Positions 44,309 through 55,900 of a DNA stretch of 64,000 bases are shown one piece after another. Source of the stretch: Babesia bovis T2Bo (taxonomy: Eukaryota; Apicomplexa; Aconoidasida; Piroplasmida; Babesiidae); assembly GCF_000165395.2 (NCBI RefSeq), contig NW_026261572.1, positions 744,001 through 808,000 of the forward strand, written 5' to 3'. Both the position numbers and the translations under genes were made by a program. Each line of letters opens with the position of its first letter. Position 1 is the first letter of the stretch. Under the pieces are notes generated by a model. That model did no database searches. It saw only the letters and a program-made list of their open reading frames with translations, and was not told where the DNA came from.

Positions 44309-45274
44309 TCAAGCGTAATAGGATGAAGCCTCCGGAGCTACGTGAGTCTTACCGGATGTGAGGAAACTGGAAAACTCCTCGTAAATCGAAGGCTGGAGCT
44401 TAACCTGTCTCCAAAGATCTGGAGTTAGGTAGCCATATGTGGCAGAGAGAGCTGCAAATACAGCCTTAAGGAAGTTACCCCTGGTCTTGGTGGATCCAGA
44501 AGAACAAGAAAAACAGTCCTTAATACCGGCGAAAGAAAGAAGCTTCTTTGTGGTGGGAGCACCGACGATTTGTGTACCTCTTGGGGCAGGAACAAGCCTA
44601 CATCTTACACTACCAGACTTTCCGTGTACCTTCATGGGCACGGTGTGTGGGTCACCAATCATATTTCCCCAATATCCACGTCTAACAGGGATTAAAGAGA
44701 GCTTGGCAGAGATGATAGCACCACGAATAGCCGTAGCCACTTCCTTAGCACACTTTGTGCCCAAACCACAATGACCGTCGAAGTCTCCGATAGCTACAAA
44801 CACTTTAAACCTCGTGCGTTGACCAGCGTTAGTCTGCTTCTGAACGGGTACTATCTTAACGACATCATCCGCTAGCTTCTTGTCAGTGAGGGTGGGCTGG
44901 AAGAAGTAATCCACAATCTGGTATTCCTTAATTGGGATGGAGTGAAGATATATTTGTTCAATAGATTGGATAAGACCGGCGGCGACCAATCTACCAAGTT
45001 TAGTGACAGGGACCCAGCTCTTCAGGTCATCTTCACTTCCACCACGACCTCTAACATTACCAATGAGAAATATGATTATAAAAACTAAAATCATAAAATA
45101 AATATACGAATAATAATACTAAAAACACATCCTCACATATGAATCACGGTGTATTATCGGCTTACCTGGAGGATGCGCGTCTACCACCCCTACCACGGCC
45201 AAAACCTGACCCAAAACCACCACGTTCTGTACACATATATCAACATTTTTGTACAAAGTCATCATACCCGCCAT
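44309..45274 (-). CDS. RPS2: 40S ribosomal protein S2 (uS5)
   Basis: Three exons: a tiny first exon (ATG 45274, MAE across the junction), an RGG-rich second exon ([15 protein letters not shown]), and the main exon from about 45052 to 44309. The main exon holds the conserved uS5 sequences: [70 protein letters not shown] and [15 protein letters not shown]. The N-terminal RG-rich extension is typical of eukaryotic S2. The second intron (about 115 nt) is longer than most in this window. The gene sits inside the otherwise lineage-specific AT-rich stretch. Confidence 0.93.
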
Positions 45275-46011
45275 TCTGAAATCACAGAAGCAAAATTTTG
45301 TTCGTCTTGCCAATAATGTTTTTTATAACGACAGTTCCGTTACCTACAAATACTTGTTTGGCGATATTCGCTATGATTCTTGACACAAGCGAATATATAG
45401 CCGAATCCAGAATGATTCCAAATGATATAGAGCAGGGGTTCTGTCGTTTACGTTCAAATAACACTCCAAGGCCAGTATATGGGGTCGCTTAGGCAAAGGG
45501 CGAGCCCCTTGATTTCGGCCCATAAACTTGATTTTACAACATAATACGCACATCAAAAGGCAAATTTAAACATTGAACAACACATATGAGATGAACATAT
45601 TTTTTAAACACACTTATTATTAGCTAATCATCTTATATACATCCTTGCTTCATCTGGCCACAATAGCCAAAGATAGTCATTAACTTTGTCTTTATGATCT
45701 TAAACACTTCAAATATTGTTTGTTCTACATTTGTAATATATAATCTGCATTTTGTTAGGATTTTAAAAACAGGTTTTCGGTATTACTCAGTTTGTCGTTT
45801 ATGATACGTATTCCCAATGCGTTATGTACGATATAAAAGTTCTCAAAGTATACTTTGTCAATATTCAGCGTGCTATAGTAACACATTTTGTTAGATCAAC
45901 TTGTGAACCTTTAGGAATCTCGACACACTTGTATGCTTAAACCGCACATTAGCTATACTGCGTATACACAGTAATAAGTTTCTGTTAACATCATATGATG
46001 TTTAATTTACG
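45275..46011. other. Divergent intergenic region, 737 nt
   Basis: Small ORFs only, none convincing. AT-rich, with no RNA gene recognised. Separates uS5 and the next plus-strand gene. Confidence 0.4.
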
Positions 46012-46550
46012 ATGTTAAAATGGCAATATATGTTAACACAGTTACACATTTTGGTTGGATTGGCGTACTTCGTAACCAGATCTACATTTGGTAGCGTGGT
46101 CCCGGAAAAGCCGGGAAACAGCATTATCACTGAAGACTTGGACCGTTTTACATTATATAAGGTGCGGCTTAGTAACGTATCAGGTGCTGTTAATGCGGAA
46201 GATTTTCGTGTTGAGCTGATCGGTACACAATTCGTTCATGTAGGTTTAGGTAAATCGCAGAATCACAGATATACTGCAGATTACCGCAGAAGGTTCAACT
46301 GTTGATTGGAAAATACGTTTAGATACGGTATGCCAGTATCATTTCACCATCATATCTTTTAGCATATTCCAATTGGTGTTATATTTTACCCAGAATTCAG
46401 TTTAGCCATGGAACGGTTAGAACGTGATGTTGCTGTATGGTATGTCATTCCTGTATGATGCAATATATATAGATCTCTAGGATTGTTAATATAAGGATCC
46501 CTAAGTACTATGACTTGGATCCAATTGCATTTAAACGTGAGGAATTATGA
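46012..46550 (+). CDS. Small secretory-pathway protein, hypothetical (weakly PIG-X-like)
   Basis: ATG at 46012 opens an N-terminal hydrophobic segment (YMLTQLHILVGLAYFVT). I read four exons; introns begin at a GTAGGT after QFVH (near 46238), at GTATGC near 46326 and at GTATGT near 46440. The downstream frame reads ITAEGSTVDWKIRLDTHIPI, GVIFYPEFSLAMERLE and IVNIRIPKYYDLDPIAFKRE, ending TGA at 46548-46550. About 140 aa. The HIPIGVIFYPEF segment recalls the lP.G.y.dp.E pattern of PIG-X/PBN1 GPI-mannosylation subunits, but weakly. Its stop codon overlaps the start codon of the next gene by ATGA. Confidence 0.5.
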
Positions 46551-47557
46551 CGGGTCATACTTACAGACACATTCAATCTATTCTACCGCCTTATAATTGG
46601 ATCTCGTTTATTACCATAGTAGCGCTATGCCTAGGGACATACATCCATTTGAAGGGTACTAATATTGGTGTAAATAACGCCAATGTTAAACATCTTTGCG
46701 ATGTAAAATGGAGTCAAAATATCCCGCATTCGTGCTCTTTAGGCGGATCAACGTCTCCTCCATTTACCCAAGGGTTGTTTTTTAGCTCATTTGATAGGTT
46801 AATTGAAAGTTCAGGACTTGCTTCTGCAAGCTTTCTTCGTGAGTTTTCGGCTAATACGGGCGAAACAATTCGGCGAGTGGAGCTACCCAATGGTTATTTT
46901 GCCGAAGGTGCTACGTTTGTAGTGGAGCCGAACACCCTTCGTTTGTACGTGATGGTACTGACATATAAAGACAATGTGGTACTGTTCTATGATTACAAAA
47001 CATTCCAATTGACGTATGTACATCAATGGCGTTATGTAGGTTTCGGGTTAACATCAAATTATAACCACGACACAAATAACCTGGAGGAATTTGTCAAGCA
47101 TCAAGAAGTGTGGATGACCACTGGAGGAACCCATTTACTGTCTTTAGAATTACCACCTTCTTTTCGATTCGGACCTCCCATGGTGAAAAAGGCTATTCCA
47201 ATAACGTTCAACGGACTACGGTTACGTTACGTGAATGAAATGGACTACAACCATGAGACTGGGACCATATATGGCAACATTTGGACAAGCGACTTCATTG
47301 TTGAAGTTGATCCTAAAACTGGGATATGCTTACACTTATGGGACTTAACTCCATTGAAATTACAACAACCAGACAACGTAGACGTCATGAACGGTATAGC
47401 GTGTGATTCAAGATCCAAAGGCTGCCTTATCACCGGAAAGTTTTGGCCAAATATATACAATGTAGACTTATTAATTACAGCAACGTCAGCACGCGATGTT
47501 CCATCAGCATTCTATCATGATTACTGCACTGAGTTTAAGGCTCCTTCAGAACAGTGA
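46547..47557 (+). CDS. Glutaminyl-peptide cyclotransferase, plant/bacterial type
   Basis: It converts N-terminal glutamine of secreted proteins to pyroglutamate. 336 aa, one exon. A single membrane anchor near the N terminus (WISFITIVALCLGTYIHL) suggests a type II protein of the secretory pathway. The family fold (five-bladed propeller, PF05096 type) is recognisable by FTQGLFFSSFDRLIESSGL, YFAEGATF, LRYVNEMDYNHETGTIYGNIW, VEVDPKTGICLHLWDL and NGIACDSRSKGCLITGKFWP. This differs from the metal-dependent animal enzyme. The ATG lies inside the previous gene's stop region (ATGA). Its last 23 coding nucleotides overlap the convergent EF-hand gene. Confidence 0.88.
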   Translation: MTGHTYRHIQSILPPYNWISFITIVALCLGTYIHLKGTNIGVNNANVKHLCDVKWSQNIPHSCSLGGSTSPPFTQGLFFSSFDRLIESSGLASASFLREFSANTGETIRRVELPNGYFAEGATFVVEPNTLRLYVMVLTYKDNVVLFYDYKTFQLTYVHQWRYVGFGLTSNYNHDTNNLEEFVKHQEVWMTTGGTHLLSLELPPSFRFGPPMVKKAIPITFNGLRLRYVNEMDYNHETGTIYGNIWTSDFIVEVDPKTGICLHLWDLTPLKLQQPDNVDVMNGIACDSRSKGCLITGKFWPNIYNVDLLITATSARDVPSAFYHDYCTEFKAPSEQ

Positions 47558-48065
47558 GTAGGGCCTTCACTAGCTCATCTACACGAATAAATCCATTTTG
47601 CTCTGTCAAGTTTAGGTCTGCTAAAAACGCATCAATTTGATCATCTGGTATATGATGATTTGTCTTGAGGATGTATACAATGGTGCCCCTGTTGACAGTT
47701 CCATTACCACTGGCATTTAAGTTCTGCATATCTTTGAATACCTCCAAGGTTGGAAACTTACGGTAAAAAGTTTTGTAAGTTCATCTACAGTATATTGTTT
47801 AGCCCTAAGTTTCCCGGCAATATCCACTAGCTGCTCATGCGATATTTCGTTACCCAGTACATCAATTGTTTCTGTATCTCTAACGTAAAATAAAATTTAA
47901 TAATAATTATAGATACTTTACCGCCACTCCTGTTGCTGATATTATATTAATGGCTTCTTCTTTGTTAAATGCATTTTTGCTGCCTCCTGCGAAGAGCAGA
48001 GCTGCTTCATTTATCTACACATCTTTTCAATATAATTGAAAACATTTACTTACCTTATTATTCAT
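47535..48065 (-). CDS. EF-hand-like protein (calmodulin/myosin light chain type)
   Basis: A spliced protein of about 145 aa from ATG 48065 (MNNK) through four exons. Assembled segments: INEAALLFAGGSKNAFNKEE, then DTETIDVLGNEISHEQLVDI, AGKLRAKQYTVDELTKLF and the final exon VFKDMQNLNASGNGTVNRGT to KALLTVLKEP. Helix-loop-helix spacing and the GxVxxxxLxxxL pattern resemble calmodulin-like or myosin essential light chains, but the loops lack the complete set of Ca2+-binding acidic residues. The last intron is only 20 nt (47742-47761). The 3' end overlaps the cyclase coding sequence. A light chain for an apicomplexan myosin is one possibility. Confidence 0.6.
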
Positions 48066-48304
48066 ATTAAAAAATCCTTGTGTGTATATTAAAAGTGCCT
48101 CTGAACACAACCATGCTCACAGAAGTACACCTTGATTCGCACATCATTTTTTGGAACATTTAAAATTTATTTATAAAAGCATTTTCGCATATTTTACAAT
48201 GTATATTATTAAATAATTTAGGCTGCTGCCGCTCCATCATTTCAAAATTTGATTTATCACATCCTGGATATATTACGTAGACAGCGGTCGAGGTCGAATA
48301 AGTG

Positions 48305-49583
48305 ATGGGCGGTCGGGCTTCTTTAAACATCACTGCCCCTTATAGGTGGCTCAGATGGTCTCTATCGTAATACCGCCTGCTGAGCGGCAGCAGAATCATC
48401 AACTAGTGTTATCTCGTCTTGGCGTATTTATCGTGGTTTGTTTAAAATAGGTTTTCGATATTATTTCCAGACTTATATACTGATAGCACAAGCTGCGTTC
48501 ACAACAACTGTTCTTTTACTTAGATTATGGTTGGTAAATAGTTCTATGTTAACTATTTTCAGGTGGACATACCCTGTAATCACAGTCGTTTGTCTCATCT
48601 TCCATACATTGCTACTCGTTATGGCTTTGTGGTCTCACTGGATGTGCACATTGAGTGATCCTGGATATGTTCCACACATATACGGTATTTTTTTCTTCTT
48701 AAATTCTACTATTACTTTTGCAGATGAGCAGATTATTGAAGATGCGCTACGTTGGGGGTTCACCGATTGTCCAAAATGCAGATCTGTTCGTCCACGGCGG
48801 GCGCATCACTGTAGTGTTTGCAAACGTTGTATCATTCACATGGACCATCATTGTGAGTATGCCGCGTAAAATGTCTAATCACCTCTAGGCCCTTGGGTTG
48901 GCAATTGCGTAGGATTATTCAATCAGAAGTTTTTTATACAGTACACAGTCGTAAGTATTTGTTTGTTTGTTTTAATATATTTTCAAGTACATACTATCGG
49001 CCGGGATTTTTGAATTAACTATAATTACGGTCATTGCTTTGGATATGTACCATCTGTACATTAACGATATTGACAAACTTCTACATAAATATGGCACGTT
49101 ATTAATGATTGTTGCACTAGTAAGTTGTTTGTATCCATTTCTGAGACATTTCAGGTAAACTATTTTGTGGCGATATTGTTTACCATGTTCACGCTCACGT
49201 TGTTCATCGACCAGCTGGTAAATATCTATCGCAACAGAACAGCGATAGACAAACTAAAGAAGGTAGTTACACGACATCAGACCTTCATGCAAACATTGAC
49301 CCATGTTTTTGGTTGTCACCCTTGTTATAGATGGTAGGCCATAATATTTAAAAAATATACCTGTTTTAGGTTTCTCCCTTTACCGGCAAAGCCTAGGTAC
49401 ATGGGAGAGTCTCTGACTCCTGCTGATATTATTGCGCTTTCCGTTTTTGACGACACAGATGCAATATTAGCGGATCGTAACCATGAGCTCCAGGACATTT
49501 TGCCAGAGTCATCACCACGATCTCGATGGTTGCCAAAGTGCACCTGTTTATGGAAAAAGGAGCCTATGAATAATGAAGAATAA
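48305..49583 (+). CDS. DHHC palmitoyltransferase
   Basis: A membrane S-acyltransferase that attaches palmitate to cysteines. It is a gene of six or more exons. I chose ATG 48305 because the frame (MGGRASLNITAPYRW) joins in phase through an intron at about 48379-48416. MGG is also a possible N-myristoylation site. Membrane spans: TYILIAQAAFTTTVLLLRLW, VITVVCLIFHTLLLVMALW, and after the zinc finger FELTIITVIAL and FVAILFTMFTLTLFID. The Cys-rich domain CPKCRSVRPRRAHHCSVCKRC leads through an intron to DHHCPWVGNCVG, and NRTAI follows the last span, as in this family. The cytosolic tail ends PMNNEE. Confidence 0.88.
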
Positions 49584-49917
49584 TTTAGTTGTATATGTTT
49601 CTTTTAATGTCTATTGTGCTGCTGGTGCTTTTATTGCCTTACTGAGGGATGATTCCTGCTATTTAGAATTATTTTCACTTTTTTACCGTTATATAATATA
49701 TACAGGGGATACATTTTTAGAACCTGCCAAAGTAGCTGGGTTCTTGCCTGTTGTTATTTTACCGTGGCATCTATTTCTTATAATCCTGGGTCGTGGTAAT
49801 CGTCGGTTCAAATGTTGCACATTTCTATGTTTCATGCATTTGAATAGTAAATGTATACGGGTGTATGATATAAACTGATCCAACGGATGATTCTCATATG
49901 TTAACCCATTGTAGACA

Positions 49918-52900
49918 ATGAGCTACAGCCGATGGCCCACTACTTCGCCCGTATCGGGAATCTCTGCAGCTACATCGTCATATGACCCTATGGTGATTCC
50001 TACAAATGACGCTACTACTGCTGCCATGCTGCAGAGGACGATGCAAAAAAACTCTGATCGATCGCATCCGGCAGAGGGTTCAATGTCAATACTACAACGT
50101 TATAATGGTGCATTGGAGATGCTCCGCAACAGGCTCTGGAATAGTACGGCAAAGGGCAATTTATCATTTGAAGAACCTGATGACGGAGAGCCGACTTCTT
50201 CCGAGCTCCCTTGGAATGACGGTGATGATTCACATATAATATCTGTAGAGCGAGATCTTAGCGTGCGCAGTGCATTGCGTTTAAAGCACCTTTTACAAAG
50301 TGGCAATACCGTTCCTTCTGCAGTATTAGATGCGGTATTATCACACGATAAGGTTGTTCATCGGCTTCGTAGTTTGAATGATATTTTCACTTTTGGGAAG
50401 CGGCTCTATTTACCTGAGGAAGAAATGGATATTAATGTGATCAATGCTATTCGCACCGCTCTACCTCTTTTCAACGGTTCTTGCGTACCTCTTGTTATGT
50501 GGCCTTCTACGGATCCATCTCTTCACGACAATGAGCGCGTGCGCATTGAGGAGTCCACTGTGTTTGAGGCTTTACAGATATACTGTCTGCACAAGCATAA
50601 CCGTGAGGTTTACATTGAGAGAAGCCGTTCATCCGCTAGCATGAATGAATCTAGTGGTTCGTTGGCGATAGACATGACCGACGTTGTTGTTGTCCGTGAG
50701 ATCTCAGATACCATATTGGACGAGCTCTTGGCTACGTTATGGACTTTAGGTTATTTAGCTCTGCAGATGCATCCTGTAGGTTCTGACCAGTTGCGACCTT
50801 ACGCATGTGCGATTTTATCAAATCCTGAAGAAATCGTGTCCCGTCTATGGAAAATGTATTTATCGTTTACCGAACACCTCAAGCTGCGATTCCTTCACAT
50901 TAAGGATGTGGATGTTTCATTAAAGGATAACTTGCATGGTCGTCTGATAGTCGAGGCCCATCGAGTGGCGATTTTACAATGTGCCATTGTCAAGACTCTT
51001 TTGGATATACACATCGGAACCAGAAATATGACATTAGAGGAGTATCAGCGTTATGCAACTCACTTTGAGAGTCGCAACTTTACAGGTGCTTTTGCTATAG
51101 TTCGCAATGTGATGGGCGACGACGACTCTAAAGGTTCACAGCTTTTGAACCATGCTATTCACGAATTACAAGCTCTTGGTACTATGTTGCTTAGTAGTTT
51201 CTTTTTGTACAGAGGTTTCGGTGCTGATAAGATATCATCATGCGACAATTCTTTCGTGTCAGAAGCTACTACGTATATGTATTCACAGTTGACTCTTATG
51301 GATAATGGTGACACTAATAAATCCAGAGCCATGTTGATATTTGCCTTTACTGGTTTTTTGAAGAATTTATCTATTGGTGATTCTGCTTGCAATGCTGATC
51401 TTCAGTTCATTGAAAAAGCTTCTGCTCATCTAGAGAGTTACGTTTCCAGTTTGGAATGGTTGGCGTTATCACGTGACTGTTTTGGCCGAAGCAATTGTTC
51501 TCCCAGTGCCACAATCACACAATTTCCATGTCGTTTGTTGTTATTGGAGTCAATTGCTTCTGTTATCGATATTTTCGGTGTAAAGAGGGTTCCACATCTG
51601 GAGAGCGTTGTGAACGCTCTCTGTATTGTGGTTGATCGTGACAATACTCCCGATCTTGCTTACCAGGCTACTAAGCTTTCCCTCATGGAACGCATAGGCG
51701 AATATTTGATGTCGAACTTTCCCTTTGGTTTATCGAGTTTATTCCAGTTGTTTGGTGCATTCTTACCGTTCTGCGGCAGCCATGTGGATGATGAAAATAT
51801 CGTTGACATTGATAACGACCATACTTCTATGGATATAGTTGTGCGAATATTACTATCAAAGTTTGACAGCATTGTTATAAGTCCACTCACTTCCCCTGTA
51901 GAATACAAATCTGACACCGGTGAGATTGAGGTAACTGAAGATATTTATTTGGATGTACAACTTTTACAAATGCTTGGTTTGGACAAACGGTTACTACTGG
52001 ATAAATGGTTTTCTTGGGAAATGAGCAATAGCATCTGTGTTATACGTGCTGGTATCATGGGTAAACCTGTTCTGGTCAACGATTTGCGTAATTTATCCTG
52101 GAATGCAACGGCTAGCCCACTTGGCGATGATCAGGACCTATGGGTAGTTGATGCTGATGTGTCTACTTCGACCTCCAATGGCAATATTAGCGCGTTATGG
52201 ATGCAGGAAGCGTCGTTGGAAAACACTGGAGTGAATAAATCTGGATTGCGCGGATGCCACTTCGAACTGAATGATGCAATAACTTTCGAGATTTATTCGA
52301 ACTCTGGGAATGCGAAGTCACAAAAGAATATGACTGGGCATTTCACTCTGCTGCGAGCTCTCTGGCTTGTTTGGAGAGGATGTATTATGTACATAGTGCA
52401 TACAGGACGAGAGTTACCACATCAGGCCCTTGGTACTTTTGTAACTGTCAATAGCTTACTTACTGGGATCATATCTAGGTTTCCTCGTCTCATTTCTATG
52501 ATTGAGGACCACATAAATGTAACCTTTTGCATGAATGAGAGCAACAGCAGATATCCATTTGGCCCTTCAAGCATTATATTTCACTACACTCTTCTATATT
52601 TGGTTTGCTTGAAACATCTTCAGTTACATGTCATGCTTCCTGAAGTGATCGATGCCATACGAAGCTTCCTTCAACCTACTTACGTCATACCTGTAGGTGA
52701 AAACGTCACAGAGGTTGAATTCCACCGTTACTGGATTTTCTTACAATCATTGGAGTCATGTTCTCAGTTTTTGACTGATGATCATGGTTTATCAATGTTC
52801 GCTTTTCTGGAGCGCATTTTGCACGAAGAAGAGCGCCCTCTGCGTACTTATCCAGTGACACGTGGAATATTAAAGTTTTTCAAGGAGTTGTTGATTCAAT

Positions 52901-55900
52901 GCCCACCCGAGCTATGGATGCTCAGTGCTTGGCATCATGGTATGTTGAATATGTCACATACTTCTTTAGAAATGGAGTCTAGCAACGTAACGCATGGATT
53001 GGATCTGTCATACTTAAATAATCTAAGGCGACATGTCCATGTGAATGCACACAAGTCCAACGATCTTTACAACCCTTTCCAATCACAGTTACTTTGTGAG
53101 ATGTTTGGCTACGTCCTGAAAACCGTATTTCATGCTATAAACGATTTTGAGTTTGCTGACAGTGCGGAGCGTTTCTGTATGGTTGAAGATATAGCTGAAA
53201 TAGCACAGCTTACTTGTGGTATATTTCGTGTTTACAACTACGATAATGGCAAACCCTTTTCGGCGGCATCCGATAGCCAAGTTCCTGAAGATCATTGGGC
53301 CCAAGGTCTTAATGAGTTGATCAATCGCATACTTTTGATTCTTTCTGGGTCCAGTTACATCATGGGTGTTGTGAATGCTTTGACATTCCAGATGGATCTT
53401 TTGAAATACCACCAAGGGCCATTGGGCGCTTCCCTTGTTATGGTAAACCCTTTGAAGTTCAGCGAGATGAGTCTTTCATTCTTTACGCTGCGCAGTATAT
53501 TACATCGACGTATGGGTGTAGTGATGCTGTCGAGTACTAAAGACCTAGGATTTTACGCATCGCAGTGTAAATTGAATTATCGATATCGGTGGTTAAGATT
53601 TCATGAAAACACTTCGCTTATGGGTCAATCAAAGCGTATACTGGCTGTGAAATTGAAGTTTTTAAGAAACTTGTATGTGATTGCGCTCCCCAAGAACCGC
53701 AACCCGCTGTTTAATACTTTGGCAGAAACTTTGGGATCACCACTATTCTTGAGATGCCGCAATGGAACGGACCATCGTGGGAAGTTTATAACATCCCATG
53801 ATCAACTACTGGACCCAAAGGATCCAGTTGTTTATTTTTCGAGGCACCAGATGGACTTGCTGCGTGCCAGTCTTCCACAGGCATCAGTGGTAACATCAAT
53901 TGTGTTTCACACTTATACAACCGGTTTTGCCTCTACTGCTACTGACATTCTATCACTATATCTGCTTCTGTCTGACCAATTCAAGCTTCAACGGGGTGTT
54001 TACAACGAATCAACCGTTGATAACTCTCGCATCATGTTAAATCAGTTGGCCAATACACGAGGTCATTACGATATCATTTCTCATACTGACAAAGACGAGA
54101 TTTGCTTCTATGAGCATTTGATATCTGTTTGCTTGGATGGTAGAAAACGCAGTTATGAATTGCGAGTATCTATTATGCAGTATCTGAATGTAGCCCTAAG
54201 TACGTGCAGTGGTATGGAAATGCTCTGGGATAACAATGGCGTGGATGTTAAGGCTCTTTTGGACTTTGTGGACTCTATGTTGAGATTGCATTTACTACAT
54301 GGTCATGGGCATAGTTTGGGTGATGTTACAATAGCACAGCATGCCCTTTTAATATTGCCCCGCTTGATTGAATTGTCCAAGGGTACCCAGAACTACTGCT
54401 GGGAGACTATAACGTTTTCACTCAATGTTCTCATTGAGTTATGGCGTAGCTTTGATTCCAATTTGTTTTTAGATGCGGATACAACCTTTTATCAACAGGG
54501 TGCAGCCCCTCGCAGCACCATGGCAAAAGAGTCATGGTTCGACAAAGTCGTCCCTGATCTTAATGTACACATGTCGGATTCTTTGGTCGAACGTCGTTTG
54601 GGACTTCTGCGCATAATGGGTGCTGTCTATGCCATTTTAGACAGCTTGAATGCGTATCTATTACATTCAAAGTTACGTTCTACTGATCCTCCAGACGAGT
54701 TTTTGCATCTATTATCTTCAGTTAGCATGAACTGGGAATTTATGGATACCCTATTCCCTATAGTTTTTTATGATTCCGGATTTATACATTCCTATGTAAA
54801 GAACGATGTTACTGAGCGAAAGATGGGCCATTATTATCGTTTAGGCTTATGGTTGGGTGAGGATTGTTTAGATCCTCTTTCACGGCTTTTGCACCATCTA
54901 TACGACATGAAGATTTCTCATCATCATTTGCTGATGCAAGGTGACTCCCTGTACGGTGTTGAGCCTTTTGATATTACATCGATGCTAGGACGGTTGAACC
55001 GTTGCAACTCTCAGGCGCCTCATAAAAAAATTGACAATCTCATATCCTCCAACAGGCTAAATATAAATCGTTATGCTAATATGCTAGGCGAAATGGTTGG
55101 TCCATCTGAATCCAATGCTTTGAAAAGTCGTAAATATGAACTAACTTCTGGCGCCACAGCTGTTATGCCATCCGATCCTGGATTTCACACGCCATTTTAT
55201 ACCTTTGGCACTGCGTATGAGTTTGGTCACAATTACCTTGTGGACGTTGAAAAGTTTCACCACCTCTCTGTGATATTGATTACATCATCAGACGACAAGG
55301 CCAATGTCTTATATTCCGAGGGTATGGGTATAGTACGTCGGCATATCGAATTGATTCCTTATATAGAGTCGTTGAATGATCTTAAAGTGATGCTGTTGCG
55401 TCAGTTATGCAATTTGGTGACAAACTTCCGTTCACAAAAGCCTGCCATTTATTCCAGGATGCGAGGTCTATTGGACAATGATGTGGCTACACGTGATAAT
55501 GCTAATATCGCTATCGGAAATCACATGGAACCTTTTAAGATGTACGTGTTTAATGTGGCCATGATGCTTCATTTTATTATGACTCTTCCCAGTTGTTTGT
55601 CTGAGCACCCTTTATACATTGGGCTATTCATTGACCTTTTGCATTTAATTCTGGAAGGAGGCTTGGACATCATGGAGCTGGAACCGAGCTTTTCAAATTA
55701 TTACGAATGCTACCGTTCATCACATCAGTCTGACGAAAGTGGTTCCGATTTGGGCATTTCCCAAGATGGGTCCAACGTGACCAAAGGTTGCGACAAGGAC
55801 AAAGTAGCTCAAGAGTTCCGTTCTTTTGCCTTAAATGTATTTTCTGGTCTACTTGTTCAGATATCTCACTATATTTTAGAGTTTAGCAGGCATTTTTACA

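Noticed and set aside
52381..52440. Possible membrane span in the giant ORF (WRGCIMYIVHTG)
   Set aside because: Too short and polar for a membrane helix; more likely a buried solenoid helix.
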